Below are positions 17,324 through 26,600 of a DNA stretch of 41,370 nucleotides, piece after piece; the stretch's first letter is position 1, and every line of letters starts with the position of its first letter. The DNA lies in NCBI GenBank assembly GCA_014377445.1, contig JACMPP010000108.1:1-41370 (forward strand). Direction: 5' to 3'. A program made the translations under genes and the position numbers. Source of the stretch: Oligoflexus sp. GTDB taxonomy: Bacteria; Bdellovibrionota_B; Oligoflexia; Oligoflexales; Oligoflexaceae. The notes under the pieces were generated by a model. The model made no database searches, was not told where the DNA came from, and was given only the letters and a program-made list of their open reading frames with translations.

Positions 17324-18133
17324 TTATCTGATGGTACCGTTGAGGCCGATGAAAAAGGCCGCGTTGTTTGAGTTGTGGAGCCGAAGGACCGCCAGACCGA
17401 GTTCGGGTTGAAGCCCATCGCGTCGCCAGACAACTGCAGCGCCACCTCGGGCGTAGATTCCAAATCCATCTTTAAAGCGGCTGTTGAGCACTTTGTCTTC
17501 GTCAAATCCACCGTCAAGCGCGACCTTACCCATCCCAAAGCCAAGCTCGCCGTCAAGCCTTACCGCTAGGGTTGCGAAGGGCAAAAGCATTTCGCTGATC
17601 CCGCCGCTCAATCCCATGCTGCTCACGGTTACACTCTGTGAGCTGGCACCACCGAGGTTGTCGGAAGCCGTGCCTTTACCGGTCAGATAATGCAGTCGAC
17701 CATAGTAGGAAAAATCTCTCCAAAAATGTTTGAAGAAAAGTCCGCTCAATTCCGTGCCGATGAAGCCATCACCGATTCCCAGATTGACCATAGAGGTCTG
17801 CACTGCCCAGGACATAGAGGCCAGGGGAGTGACGATCGTGTAGTACTGAGTTGGATTCTGAAAAGCGTTGTCATTGATGATGTCAACATCATGATTTCTA
17901 AGGAGAGTTGACCATTTCTTGGTGATTTTAACAATTCGCTTCGCACCATCGATATCTGTGACTTCACCGAGAGCTACCAATTGTTTCTCGGGCGTGAAGA
18001 TACCAATCTTGTCGCCGACTGTGAGGCGACGGGTTTGAACCTCACATTGCATTTGTTCTTTGTCGCATTTGAAAGGAAATGCGTGTGATGCCGTGCTCCA
18101 AAGCACAAAGGTCAAGGCCAATAGTCTTTTCAC
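17324..18133 (-). CDS. Putative outer-membrane or envelope beta-rich protein
   Basis: 269 residues from GTG 18133 (GGGGGA about 9 bases upstream; an in-frame TTG at 18157 is less likely). The signal peptide VKRLLALTFVLWSTASHA is followed by a small domain with a Cys pair (FKCDKEQMQCE) and an SH3-like stretch (VGDKIGIFT, ALGEVTDIDGAKRIVKITKK). The second half has alternating, aromatic-terminated strands (FSYYGRLHYL, FGIYARGGAAVVW, AAFFIGLNGTIR), typical of a small outer-membrane barrel. No specific family is recognised. It is downstream of the mglA-like cluster on the same strand, but a 48-base gap separates them. Confidence 0.65.
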   Translation of the reverse strand: MKRLLALTFVLWSTASHAFPFKCDKEQMQCEVQTRRLTVGDKIGIFTPEKQLVALGEVTDIDGAKRIVKITKKWSTLLRNHDVDIINDNAFQNPTQYYTIVTPLASMSWAVQTSMVNLGIGDGFIGTELSGLFFKHFWRDFSYYGRLHYLTGKGTASDNLGGASSQSVTVSSMGLSGGISEMLLPFATLAVRLDGELGFGMGKVALDGGFDEDKVLNSRFKDGFGIYARGGAAVVWRRDGLQPELGLAVLRLHNSNNAAFFIGLNGTIR

Positions 18134-18181
18134 GGGCGTGAGTCCCCCAGCAATCAATTATCAAAATCAAATGGGCTGCGA

Positions 18182-18667
18182 CTATTCTATCAAATTTTTA
18201 GAACTTTCGCTTGCCAGATCCCTGAGGCGTTTTCGAACTTCCTCATCGACTTCAAGGACAGAGACTTCCGCATCCGCAGCGCCGGCCATGTACTGAAGAG
18301 CCTTCATGTAAGCCAGGCGATTGCCTCCGGAAGACATGCTGCGCAGAACCTGAGCGATGGTAAACCAACTGGGGTCAGCCTCGATCACTTCGCCTTTCGG
18401 TCTCATGAGATAGAGGACGGACGAGACTTTCCCCTCTTCACGGAGCACAGGATCGATAGCAGCGACGGGTTCGATCTTATCGCTGAGATCCTGAATTCCA
18501 AAAAAATTCTCCAGACATTGAGTCGCCTGTTTACTCAAAGCCAGACTGTTGTCCACAGTGCACTGAATGCCAAAATAAGCACCTTCCGAACGAGGAAAGC
18601 GCATGATGCCGTTCGTATCGTAGATCGGAAGTAAAATGGTAAGTGTTGGCGCTTTGGTGATAATCAT
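18182..18667 (-). CDS. Conserved-looking hypothetical protein in the dnaX-mglA operon
   Basis: 161 residues from ATG 18667, with AGGAG 5 bases upstream; the in-frame GTG at 18673 is too close to that site. Cytoplasmic, no signal or membrane segment. A core such as TILLPIYDTNGIMRFPRSEG and SSVLYLMRPKG recalls Nudix-like folds, but the Nudix box is absent, so no function is assigned. The C-terminus is charged and helical (EVDEEVRKRLRDLASES). It starts 22 bases after the MglA-like gene, so the two are probably co-transcribed and may act together. Confidence 0.65.
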   Translation of the reverse strand: MIITKAPTLTILLPIYDTNGIMRFPRSEGAYFGIQCTVDNSLALSKQATQCLENFFGIQDLSDKIEPVAAIDPVLREEGKVSSVLYLMRPKGEVIEADPSWFTIAQVLRSMSSGGNRLAYMKALQYMAGAADAEVSVLEVDEEVRKRLRDLASESSKNLIE

Positions 18668-18689
18668 AGGCACTCCTGCTGAGAGTTGA

Positions 18690-19268
18690 TTAGCTGCGGC
18701 CTAATTCATCGAGAACCAGACTTGAAATCTTTTGAACCGTTTCCATAGTGCCCAGGTGATGGATCGCGACCGCTTCAACGTCGGTCAGACCCTGAGCATT
18801 AAATTCATTTCGAAGGGCGTCCAGGCTCAATGCATCCCGTTCGTCACGCTTGTTGTATTGCAACACACGGGGAATCGAACCGAGGTTGTAGCCTTCCTGA
18901 GTCAACATATCCTTGAGCTTGGCCCAGGCATCGATATTGTCCTGCAAAGCGCTCAGACTGCTATCGACGACAAAGACAATGCCATCTATGCCGCGCGTGA
19001 TCACCATATTGAAAGTGGGATAGAGATTATGCTCGGGTAATGTGTATATATGCAATTTGACGTGAAAGTCTTTGAGCTGCCCGATGGATAGGGGCATGAA
19101 TTCGAAGGGGGCGTTGAACTTGTCTTCGAAGGACATCGGTTCTTTGGTAAGACGGACCTGAGTTTTATGAAAAATTGACTTCAGATTTTCGGTCTTACCG
19201 GAGCCTTTGGCGCCCACGTAAAGTATTTTACAATGAATTTCTCTTGTTTCGAAATTTGCATAGGCCAT
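18690..19268 (-). CDS. MglA-like small Ras-family GTPase, diverged
   Basis: 192 residues. It follows MglA along its length: FETREIHCKILYVGAKGSG (compare SSREINCKIVYYGPGLCG), P-loop GAKGSGKT (19-26), FEFMPLSIGQL, DGIVFVVDSSL and guanine-specificity NKRD (139-142). MglA is the polarity switch controlling gliding and pili, and a bacterial relative governs predation in Bdellovibrio. Here the switch-II segment is TLPEHNLYP (76-84) instead of TVPGQ, removing the Gln used for GTP hydrolysis, so the cycle is probably different. GGGAGG lies 8 bases before the ATG. It is 19 bases downstream of dnaX. No MglB is seen in the window. Confidence 0.85.
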   Translation of the reverse strand: MAYANFETREIHCKILYVGAKGSGKTENLKSIFHKTQVRLTKEPMSFEDKFNAPFEFMPLSIGQLKDFHVKLHIYTLPEHNLYPTFNMVITRGIDGIVFVVDSSLSALQDNIDAWAKLKDMLTQEGYNLGSIPRVLQYNKRDERDALSLDALRNEFNAQGLTDVEAVAIHHLGTMETVQKISSLVLDELGRS

Positions 19269-19287
19269 GTCTGAGGCCTCCCACCCT

Positions 19288-21852
19288 CTATTGAACCTCT
19301 ATAGCCTCGATTGTACCATCAAAAGCTAAAATCGCCTCTCGTGTAAGCGGATGTTCCTGAAGGAGGTTCTTTAGGTCGTCCCGCTCCAAAGCCTTGGCCT
19401 TTTGCTTGGTTTCCAAAAGTGTCTCGCGGAAGGCAGGTTCGTTGTCGGTAGCTTGCGTCAATTCACTTTTGGGAATGACATCGAGGACACCTTTAAAACC
19501 GAAGAGCTGTTCAAAATGAACAAGCAATTTCCTTCGGGTATCGAGATGGAGAAGTTTCTGTCCCGCCAGGCTTTCCGCCTCAACCGCTAGCTTGATGCGC
19601 TCGCGGGTATATTCGAGACTGTAAGTTTCTTCGAGGACACGGGCTTGCAGAGGCTTCTGCTTCTTCCATTCGTCGACGAATTCTTTCCAGGTCAAAGGCC
19701 AGGGCACAGCCCCGCCCGTTCCACTTCCACTCGCCGCAACCATAAAGCTGGGGCTCGCGGTTGCAGTGGGAGTCGCAGTCGGAGCAGGAACGGCATTCGC
19801 TGTTCCGGAAGCCGGAGCGGGAGTGGAAGCGTAGGCGGACAAACCTGCATTTGCCAAAGCATTCGCGGATAAATTTGGAAGCGAGCCTGCCTTCGTCTCA
19901 CCCGGCGATTGTTCGGGAGCGGGGACTTGAGCAGGTTTGGCTTTGTCCGTAGAGTGAGCGATCGTATGAGCCGCCGATGCGTCCTTGGATTCGTTCGACT
20001 GAACTTTGTCTTTATCGCGATCGACTGGCTTTTCTCTCTGTTGCATTTTTGCTGCGAAGGAATTGCCCTTAGACAGGAGCGAATTGGGGTTATCAACCGC
20101 CGGCACAATCACTTCGGTCTGAGCAAACTCCAACTTGGCATCTGCGACGGGCGCGATCGCGGCCGTCTCGATTTCGTTTTTGTTTTCAGTCTTTATTTTT
20201 GGCGCGTCCACACTTGCCGATGGCATGTATGTCTCGGGGCTTGCAACCTTCGCAGGCATCACGGGCGGGTAAACGGGCGCCGAGGAAGCAGGCGGGTGAA
20301 CAGTGGCCACTTCGACTTTTGTGGAGATCGCGACGGGTGCTACTGGATTTTGCAGTGCAAGGGGAGATCCATTGACTGCTTTGACGACCCCGATATTGGC
20401 TTCAACCCGCATCGATGCTGCAGGAGGAGTTGCTTCGCTTCGCATGGGACTCGAAGAATACGATGGTATCGAGGACGCCTCGCGTGAAGCCTGAGGCGTA
20501 GACGGATTCTGACCTGTGCTCTGTGAACTGGTTTGTTTCCAGCGATTGCGCAGATCCAGAGGGGGATTGGATGGAGCTGCGGAGGCAGCCGGAGACTGAG
20601 CTGGGCCCGAAGCATTCGCAAGGTTTTGCGCAGGGGTCGCTGCCGATATGGAAGACTGAACAGGATTAGGGGTCGCCTGCTGGATCGTAGGAGCATTCGA
20701 TGGCGAAACTCCCCCGTTCATCTGTCCTTGAAAGAGACTGGTTAGATCCGGAAGACCCGGATCGAGGCACCATTCAAGAGCATAGTTTTCGACTACAAAA
20801 CGATCGAGTTCACTGTTGCGCAAATCATCGAGACATTTCACGAAAGTGCGAAATATGCGATTGAGATCAAAGGCCTGCGCTTCTTTGCCGATGAGTTTCA
20901 GAGCCTGTTGCTCACGCTCTTCGAGATCCAGGAGATCCAGCTCCGTGCTTTGACTTTGGATAGCTTTGAGGACAAATGCATTGCGACATGCTTTCACGAG
21001 TTCTTCGACAAGGATCGTCATGGCCAGGCCTTCCTGATCCCAGCGGGCGATAACAGCGAGAAGTCCGGCACTGTTCTTTTGTAAGAGCATTGTGAGGAGT
21101 TCGTAAATCGGCTCGGCGTGACCAGTATTGACCATCGGCTCGACAGCTTCCCAGTGAACGCTTCCGCCGCCAACCGCGATGACCTGATCAAGCAGGGTAA
21201 GCGCGTCGCGCAGCGAGCCTTTGCCTTCACGGGCGATCCATTGAATCGCTCGATCTTCGAAGCTTATATTCTCTTGTGCGAGAATGTCTGCGATGCGTTT
21301 TTTAGTCAATTGAGTGGAGATCTTTTGCAGGTGAAAGATCTGACATCGACTTTGGATCGTCTCCGGAACTTTGTGAAGTTCCGTCGTCGCGAAGATGAAT
21401 ACGACGTGCTCAGGCGGTTCTTCCAAGGTCTTTAGCAGAGCGTTAAAAGCGCTGGCCGAGAGCATATGAACTTCGTCGATAATGTAGATTTTATAAGATG
21501 ATCTTTGGGGAACGTAAGCCAGCGTCTCTTGCAAGGCGCGAACATCATCAACACCCGTATTCGAGGCACCATCGATCTCGAGAACGTCCTCATGCGTGCC
21601 GTGCTGGATCGCAAGACAACTTGCGCAGACGTTGCAAGGCTCAGGGGTTGGGCCCTTTTCGCAGTTGAGGGCTTTCGCATAAATCCGCGCCGTAGTCGTT
21701 TTACCGATACCGCGAACACCAGTAAAAATGACACCACGAGGTTCACGCTTAAGGCGAATCGCATTGCCGAGTGCAAGCCCAACAGATTCTTGACCAACCA
21801 AGTCCGCAAAAGTGTTGGGTCTGTATTTTCGAGCGAGTGATAAATACGACAA
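19288..21852 (-). CDS. dnaX: DNA polymerase III subunit gamma/tau
   Basis: 854 residues. The AAA+ clamp-loader domain (1 to about 370) has Walker A FTGVRGIGKTT (about 43-53), four zinc cysteines (64, 73, 76, 79 in NCEKGPTPEPCNVCASC), Walker B IIDEVHML and sensor 1 FATTE. Then comes a long Pro/Ala/Ser/Thr-rich low-complexity linker (about 390-725) and a C-terminal tau-like domain (from WPLTWKEFVDEWKKQ). It loads the sliding clamp and holds the polymerase III core. The start is TTG, backed by GAGGAGG 7 bases upstream. The total is longer than E. coli DnaX (643) mainly because of the linker. It lies downstream of the SRP RNA and upstream of the MglA-like gene. Confidence 0.95.
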   Translation of the reverse strand: MSYLSLARKYRPNTFADLVGQESVGLALGNAIRLKREPRGVIFTGVRGIGKTTTARIYAKALNCEKGPTPEPCNVCASCLAIQHGTHEDVLEIDGASNTGVDDVRALQETLAYVPQRSSYKIYIIDEVHMLSASAFNALLKTLEEPPEHVVFIFATTELHKVPETIQSRCQIFHLQKISTQLTKKRIADILAQENISFEDRAIQWIAREGKGSLRDALTLLDQVIAVGGGSVHWEAVEPMVNTGHAEPIYELLTMLLQKNSAGLLAVIARWDQEGLAMTILVEELVKACRNAFVLKAIQSQSTELDLLDLEEREQQALKLIGKEAQAFDLNRIFRTFVKCLDDLRNSELDRFVVENYALEWCLDPGLPDLTSLFQGQMNGGVSPSNAPTIQQATPNPVQSSISAATPAQNLANASGPAQSPAASAAPSNPPLDLRNRWKQTSSQSTGQNPSTPQASREASSIPSYSSSPMRSEATPPAASMRVEANIGVVKAVNGSPLALQNPVAPVAISTKVEVATVHPPASSAPVYPPVMPAKVASPETYMPSASVDAPKIKTENKNEIETAAIAPVADAKLEFAQTEVIVPAVDNPNSLLSKGNSFAAKMQQREKPVDRDKDKVQSNESKDASAAHTIAHSTDKAKPAQVPAPEQSPGETKAGSLPNLSANALANAGLSAYASTPAPASGTANAVPAPTATPTATASPSFMVAASGSGTGGAVPWPLTWKEFVDEWKKQKPLQARVLEETYSLEYTRERIKLAVEAESLAGQKLLHLDTRRKLLVHFEQLFGFKGVLDVIPKSELTQATDNEPAFRETLLETKQKAKALERDDLKNLLQEHPLTREAILAFDGTIEAIEVQ

Positions 21853-21931
21853 GGAAGCGCCTCCTCAGAGATCTCTGAAGCTAATAGAAATAGCATGTTT
21901 CTCGCGAGGGTAAATCAATAGAAAGCAAAAA

Positions 21932-22049
<118 letters not shown>

Positions 22050-22122
22050 TTTTTCTCAGATGCAGCGTCTTAACAAGCATTCATTCAAACATATCGGGAC
22101 TGGTTCTGCCACTCATTTAGAG

Positions 22123-22212
22123 TGGCGGAGAGAGAGGGATTTGAACCCTCGAGGCGGTTTCCCACCTACACGCGTTCCAGGCGTGCGCAATCAACCACTC
22201 TGCCACCTCTCC
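22123..22212 (-). tRNA. tRNA-Ser (anticodon GGA)
   Basis: 90 bases on the minus strand, from GGAGAGGTGGCAGAGTGG to an encoded CCA. The anticodon stem CACGC/GCGTG encloses the loop CTGGAAC with anticodon GGA, and a long variable arm and the T arm GGGTTCAAATCCC follow. The long variable arm is typical of serine tRNAs. Confidence 0.95.
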
Positions 22213-22304
22213 AGTCACTTCCTCCGGTATTACCGAATTGTGAGAGAAGCTAATAAGTTTCCAATTTCAAGTCAACAGATACTTGGACTTGTGCGGGTTT
22301 GAAC

Positions 22305-22335
22305 ACAAAAAAGCCCGGGAAGTCCCAGGCTTTTC
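22305..22335 (-). terminator. Rho-independent terminator of the sucB-lpd-sucA operon
   Basis: On the minus strand AAAAGCCTGGG, loop ACTT, CCCGGGCTTTTTTG, just after the sucA stop codon at 22353. Confidence 0.85.
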
Positions 22336-22352
22336 TACTATTTGTCAGAGTT

Positions 22353-25157
22353 TCATGACTTCGTGGCGCGCTTTTGGGCTTTTTCAGCCAGGGTCAACGC
22401 TTCGGTCAAAATACGTTTTTGTTCTTTCTCGTGAACCTTCAAATAACCTTCAGCCGTCGTACCCGCGTCACGACGACCGCAGTAACTCACGCGGCGTCCT
22501 ACGGCCAGGGCTTCCAGACGATGACGGATGAACGTCCATGTTCCCATGTTAGAAGGTTCTTCCTGAACCCAAACGATCTCTTCCGCGTTGCTGTAACCAT
22601 TCAGAATCTCCTGAACCTGTTGTTCAGGGAAAGGATAGAGCTGCTCGATGCGAACGATCGCGACTTGATCTTTCGTTCCGAGTTCCTGACGCTCTTTGTC
22701 GAGTTCGTAGAAGATTTTACCGGTACAGAAGAGTACGCGACGCACGTCGCCTTTTTTCTTGATACCGACGTCATCGATAGTCTCATGGAAGCCATCTTTC
22801 GTGAAGTCCTCTATCTTGGACACACAGAGAGGATGACGAAGGAGACTCTTTGGAGTCATGATTATAAGAGGCTTGCGGAATGGTCTGGCGAGCTGGCGAC
22901 GCAACATATGGAAAAGTTGAGCCGGCTTCGTCAGGTTCGCCACTTGCATGTTGTAATCACCGCAGAGCTGCAGGAAGCGCTCAGGACGACCGCTGGAATG
23001 CTCAGGGCCCGCACCTTCGTAACCGTGAGGAAGAAGGAGGACAAGGCCGGACTGCTGCTTCCACTTGGCCTCGGAAGCAGCGAGGAACTGATCGATGATC
23101 ATTTGCGCGCCGTTCACAAAGTCACCGAATTGAGCTTCCCAGAGCACAAGCGAATCGTGATCAGCTAATGTATAGCCATATTCAAAGCCCATAACGCCCT
23201 GCTCAGAGAGCGGGCTATTGATGACTTCAACTGTGGCTTGCTTTGGATCGACCTGATTAAGGAGATGGAGCTTCTCACCGGACTCAGCATCGCGGATAAC
23301 CGCGTGACGGTGAGAAAACGTTCCGCGCTGGCAATCCTGACCGGAAAGTCGAACGTGTTTGCCTTCGTAGCCAAGACTTGCGTAGGCCAGCGATTCACCG
23401 AGGCCCCAATCGATCGCGCCTTCGCCGTTTAGCATCTCAGTGCGTGACTTGAGCAGACGATCAATCTTAGGGTTAGGCGTGAAGCCTTTTGGGATAGAGG
23501 TGATGCGCTCGACAATTTTCTTAACCGTTTCGAGATCGATCGAAGTCTTTACCGGTTTCCAATAGTCATCCAGAGCCACTTTTTTAGCCGTCATCGCCGA
23601 TTCGAATTCTTTTGGAATCGATTGCGTGATCTTGACCAAGCCGCCGCGAACTTTTTCCATGGAATCTTGCATCATATCGCGGAAATCTTTCGACTGCTTC
23701 TGAATTTCTTCAGCCGAGAATACGCCCTCTTTTACGAGCTTTTCGCTATAGATGGTCAACACAGTCGGATGCGCTTTGATCTTTTTGTACATCAAAGGCT
23801 GGGTGAACGTAGGTTCGTCGGTTTCGTTGTGTCCGTGTCGACGGTAACCGATCAAGTCGATGACGATGTCACAATTGAATTTTTGACGATACGCGACTGA
23901 GAGTTGAGCCACCCAGATCACAGCTTCGGGATCGTCAGCATTCACGTGGAAGACAGGCGCACGGATGATTTTCGCCATGTTCGAGGCATAGCGGCTTGAA
24001 CGCGCTTCTTCCGGATCGGTGGTGAAACCAACCTGGTTGTTGGAAATGATGTGGATCGTTCCACCGGTACGGTAGTACTCAAGTTCAGAAAGGTTGAGCG
24101 TCTCCGCAACGAGGCCCTGACCCATGAAAGCCGCATCGCCGTGGATCAGCAGGGGAACAACGCGATCGCGCTCCTTGCTGTCACCGATCATACGCTGACG
24201 GGCCCGTGTAAAGCCTTCAACAACCGGGTTAACAACCTCGAGATGGCTCGGGTTGGGCGAAAGGTAAGCGCGGATCGTGCCACCGGAGAAGGTGGAGATC
24301 GTGTTGGCAAAACCTTTGTGATATTTCACGTCGCCATCGATCCCGTAGGTCTCGATTTCGCTGCCTTCAAATTCCTTGATCATCTGCTCATAGGACTTGC
24401 CCATGAAGTTCGCGAGAACGTTCAGACGCCCGCGGTGAGCCATGCCCAGGATGATTTCTTCAGCGTTAGCCTTGACCGATTCGTCGGCAAGGATATCGAG
24501 GAGAAGGACCATCGTGTCGAGACCTTCGATCGAGAATCGCTTCTGACCCAGATACCGGTCCTGCAGGAATCTTTCAAATCCTTCGACCTGAACCAGCTTC
24601 TCGATCACGTGCTTTTTCAAGGCAGTCGAGATATTTGGCTTGTTCTTGCAGCTTTCCATTTGATTCTGAAGCCAGGTAATAGCCTCGTTGTCTGTCGTGT
24701 CGCGGAAGTCTGCACCGATGTGCGAGCAATAGGTTTCGACAACGAGGGTACGCACTTCGCCGAAGGCGGTAGGGCCTTTAGTAGGAAGGCTAGCTGGATG
24801 GATTTGACGCGCATGGTCGACTCCACCGAGGCCATTGTTTTCAGGTGAAAACATCGCATCGAGAGCTGGCTTTTCTTCGAGTGGGTTCAAGTCGGCTGAA
24901 AGATGGCCGAGACGCCGAAAGAGGTTGATGTAGTCCTCAACTTTCGCTTCTATTCCGTCTCCATCACCAGCGCCCGTACCACTTTCTCCGCCAGCAAAAT
25001 TATTGGCAGCAGCAAACTCATAGCCTTCGAAGAAAGCTTTCATCGAAGGATCCAGAGCTTCTGGATTTTTCTTGAACTCCAAATAGAGATCTTCAAGAAA
25101 ATTGATATTCGTTCCGCTAGCGAAAGAAAACTTTCCGCCGTCGACAACACCTTTCAT
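22353..25157 (-). CDS. sucA: 2-oxoglutarate dehydrogenase E1 component
   Basis: 934 residues from ATG 25157 (GGAG 8 bases upstream; an in-frame start at 25190 has no site). The N-terminus FLEDLYLEFKKNPEALDPS is the E1o signature that docks to E2. Thiamine-diphosphate parts include LGMAHRGRLNVL, IHGDAAFMGQGLVAE and IGYRRHGHNETDEP; the transketolase C-half has SGQDCQRGTFSHRHAV and LLLPHGYEGAGPEHSSGRPE. It decarboxylates 2-oxoglutarate and passes succinyl to the lipoyl group of SucB in the TCA cycle. The length is normal (about 930). It is the last gene of sucB-lpd-sucA, 33 bases after lpd, and ends at a strong terminator. Confidence 0.97.
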   Translation of the reverse strand: MKGVVDGGKFSFASGTNINFLEDLYLEFKKNPEALDPSMKAFFEGYEFAAANNFAGGESGTGAGDGDGIEAKVEDYINLFRRLGHLSADLNPLEEKPALDAMFSPENNGLGGVDHARQIHPASLPTKGPTAFGEVRTLVVETYCSHIGADFRDTTDNEAITWLQNQMESCKNKPNISTALKKHVIEKLVQVEGFERFLQDRYLGQKRFSIEGLDTMVLLLDILADESVKANAEEIILGMAHRGRLNVLANFMGKSYEQMIKEFEGSEIETYGIDGDVKYHKGFANTISTFSGGTIRAYLSPNPSHLEVVNPVVEGFTRARQRMIGDSKERDRVVPLLIHGDAAFMGQGLVAETLNLSELEYYRTGGTIHIISNNQVGFTTDPEEARSSRYASNMAKIIRAPVFHVNADDPEAVIWVAQLSVAYRQKFNCDIVIDLIGYRRHGHNETDEPTFTQPLMYKKIKAHPTVLTIYSEKLVKEGVFSAEEIQKQSKDFRDMMQDSMEKVRGGLVKITQSIPKEFESAMTAKKVALDDYWKPVKTSIDLETVKKIVERITSIPKGFTPNPKIDRLLKSRTEMLNGEGAIDWGLGESLAYASLGYEGKHVRLSGQDCQRGTFSHRHAVIRDAESGEKLHLLNQVDPKQATVEVINSPLSEQGVMGFEYGYTLADHDSLVLWEAQFGDFVNGAQMIIDQFLAASEAKWKQQSGLVLLLPHGYEGAGPEHSSGRPERFLQLCGDYNMQVANLTKPAQLFHMLRRQLARPFRKPLIIMTPKSLLRHPLCVSKIEDFTKDGFHETIDDVGIKKKGDVRRVLFCTGKIFYELDKERQELGTKDQVAIVRIEQLYPFPEQQVQEILNGYSNAEEIVWVQEEPSNMGTWTFIRHRLEALAVGRRVSYCGRRDAGTTAEGYLKVHEKEQKRILTEALTLAEKAQKRATKS

Positions 25158-25190
25158 AAAGCCATCTCCGTGAGGGCAAAGCCTCGACAA

Positions 25191-26594
25191 TTAACCGTTT
25201 AAAGAGCGTTTATCGACTGCCAATGCAGCCTCTTTAATCACTTCTGTAAGTGTGGGGTGACCGTGTACGGTCCGTGCCACGTCTTCCGAACTTGCCGAAT
25301 ATTCGAATGCCATTACGAGTTCTGCAATGAGTTCGGATGCATTGGGACCGACGATGTGAGCACCGATCAAAAGATCGGTTTTCTTGTCAGCAATCAACTT
25401 CACAAAGCCTTCGGTATCGCCGTGACACATGGCGCGCGCATTGGCACCGAAGGTCGACTTACCGATATTGACTTCGATGCCCTGAGCTTGACAATCCTGC
25501 TCATTGAGGCCGATGGCAGCCACTTCGGGCCAAGTGTAGACGATATTGGGAATCGCGCGATAGTTGACGTGACCGTGTTTGCCCATGATGAATTCTGCGC
25601 AAGCCACACCTTCTTCTTCAGCCTTGTGTGCGAGCATAGGGCCGTCGATAACATCGCCGATCGCGTAGATGCCGGATACTTCCGTTTCGAATTTCTTGTT
25701 GACCCTGATTTTGCCGATTTTGTCAGCAGTGATGCCGACTTTGTCGAGACCCAGGTCTTTCGTAAAAGCGCGACGCCCTACGGCAACCAAAAGCTTGTCG
25801 CATTTGATCTCCAGTTTCTGGCCGTCTTTTTCGGCGATCACTGTCAGTTCATCACCGTTCTTCTTGAGTTCGGTGAACTTGGTTTTCTCGTGGAATTCAA
25901 GACCTTCAGCGCCGAGAGTTTTCTTCAACAGACGGATCACTTCATTATCCATCATCGGAAGTATCGTTTCCGCAAATTCCACAACGGTGACTTTTGCACC
26001 AAGGCGAGCCCAAATGCTGCCCATCTCAAGGCCGATTGCGCCGCCGCCGACGACAACGAGGTGCTTAGGCACTTTCTCGAAGTCAAGAGCTCCGGTTGAA
26101 CTCACCACTTGTTTTTCGTCGAACTTCGCCATCGGCAATTCGATAGGCTCAGAGCCCGTGGCGATGATCGTATGTTTCGTTTTGAGAGCTTCCGCGCCAC
26201 CATCCAAGAGCTTGACGTTGATCGTAGTCTTGTCGGCAAAGCTGCCAAAGCCTTTGAAGTAAGTGATCTTGTTCTTCTTCATCAGGAACTCAACACCGCC
26301 TGTAAGTTTGGCAACGATACCCGCTTTTCGTTTGAGCATTTGAGCAACGTCAAAGCTGATCTTGTCGATGCTGATGCCGTGGTCTTTAAACTTATGCGTT
26401 GCCACATGAAAGTTTTCGCTCGACTGCAAAAGTGCCTTGCTCGGAATACAACCCACGTTCAGGCAGGTTCCGCCGAGTATTCCACGACTGTCCACGATTG
26501 CGCATTTGAGACCCAGTTGCGAAGCGCGTATTGCTGCGATGTAACCCGCAACGCCGCCACCGATAACAACCAGATCAAAAGTATGTTCTGCCAT
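25191..26594 (-). CDS. lpdA: Dihydrolipoyl dehydrogenase (E3)
   Basis: 467 residues. FAD-binding VVIGGGVAGYIAAIRA, redox disulfide Cys44-Cys49 in GGTCLNVGCIPSK, NAD-binding VVVGGGAIGLEMGSIWARLG and the active-site His446-Glu451 pair in HGHPTLTE are all intact. It reoxidises dihydrolipoyl groups of E2 with NAD. It lies 6 bases after sucB and before sucA, so it is dedicated at least to the 2-oxoglutarate dehydrogenase complex. Confidence 0.97.
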   Translation of the reverse strand: MAEHTFDLVVIGGGVAGYIAAIRASQLGLKCAIVDSRGILGGTCLNVGCIPSKALLQSSENFHVATHKFKDHGISIDKISFDVAQMLKRKAGIVAKLTGGVEFLMKKNKITYFKGFGSFADKTTINVKLLDGGAEALKTKHTIIATGSEPIELPMAKFDEKQVVSSTGALDFEKVPKHLVVVGGGAIGLEMGSIWARLGAKVTVVEFAETILPMMDNEVIRLLKKTLGAEGLEFHEKTKFTELKKNGDELTVIAEKDGQKLEIKCDKLLVAVGRRAFTKDLGLDKVGITADKIGKIRVNKKFETEVSGIYAIGDVIDGPMLAHKAEEEGVACAEFIMGKHGHVNYRAIPNIVYTWPEVAAIGLNEQDCQAQGIEVNIGKSTFGANARAMCHGDTEGFVKLIADKKTDLLIGAHIVGPNASELIAELVMAFEYSASSEDVARTVHGHPTLTEVIKEAALAVDKRSLNG

Positions 26595-26600
26595 AAATCT

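Noticed and set aside
19692..20108. Arg/Leu/Pro-rich frames inside the dnaX linker on both strands
   Set aside because: They are by-products of the biased composition of the low-complexity linker.
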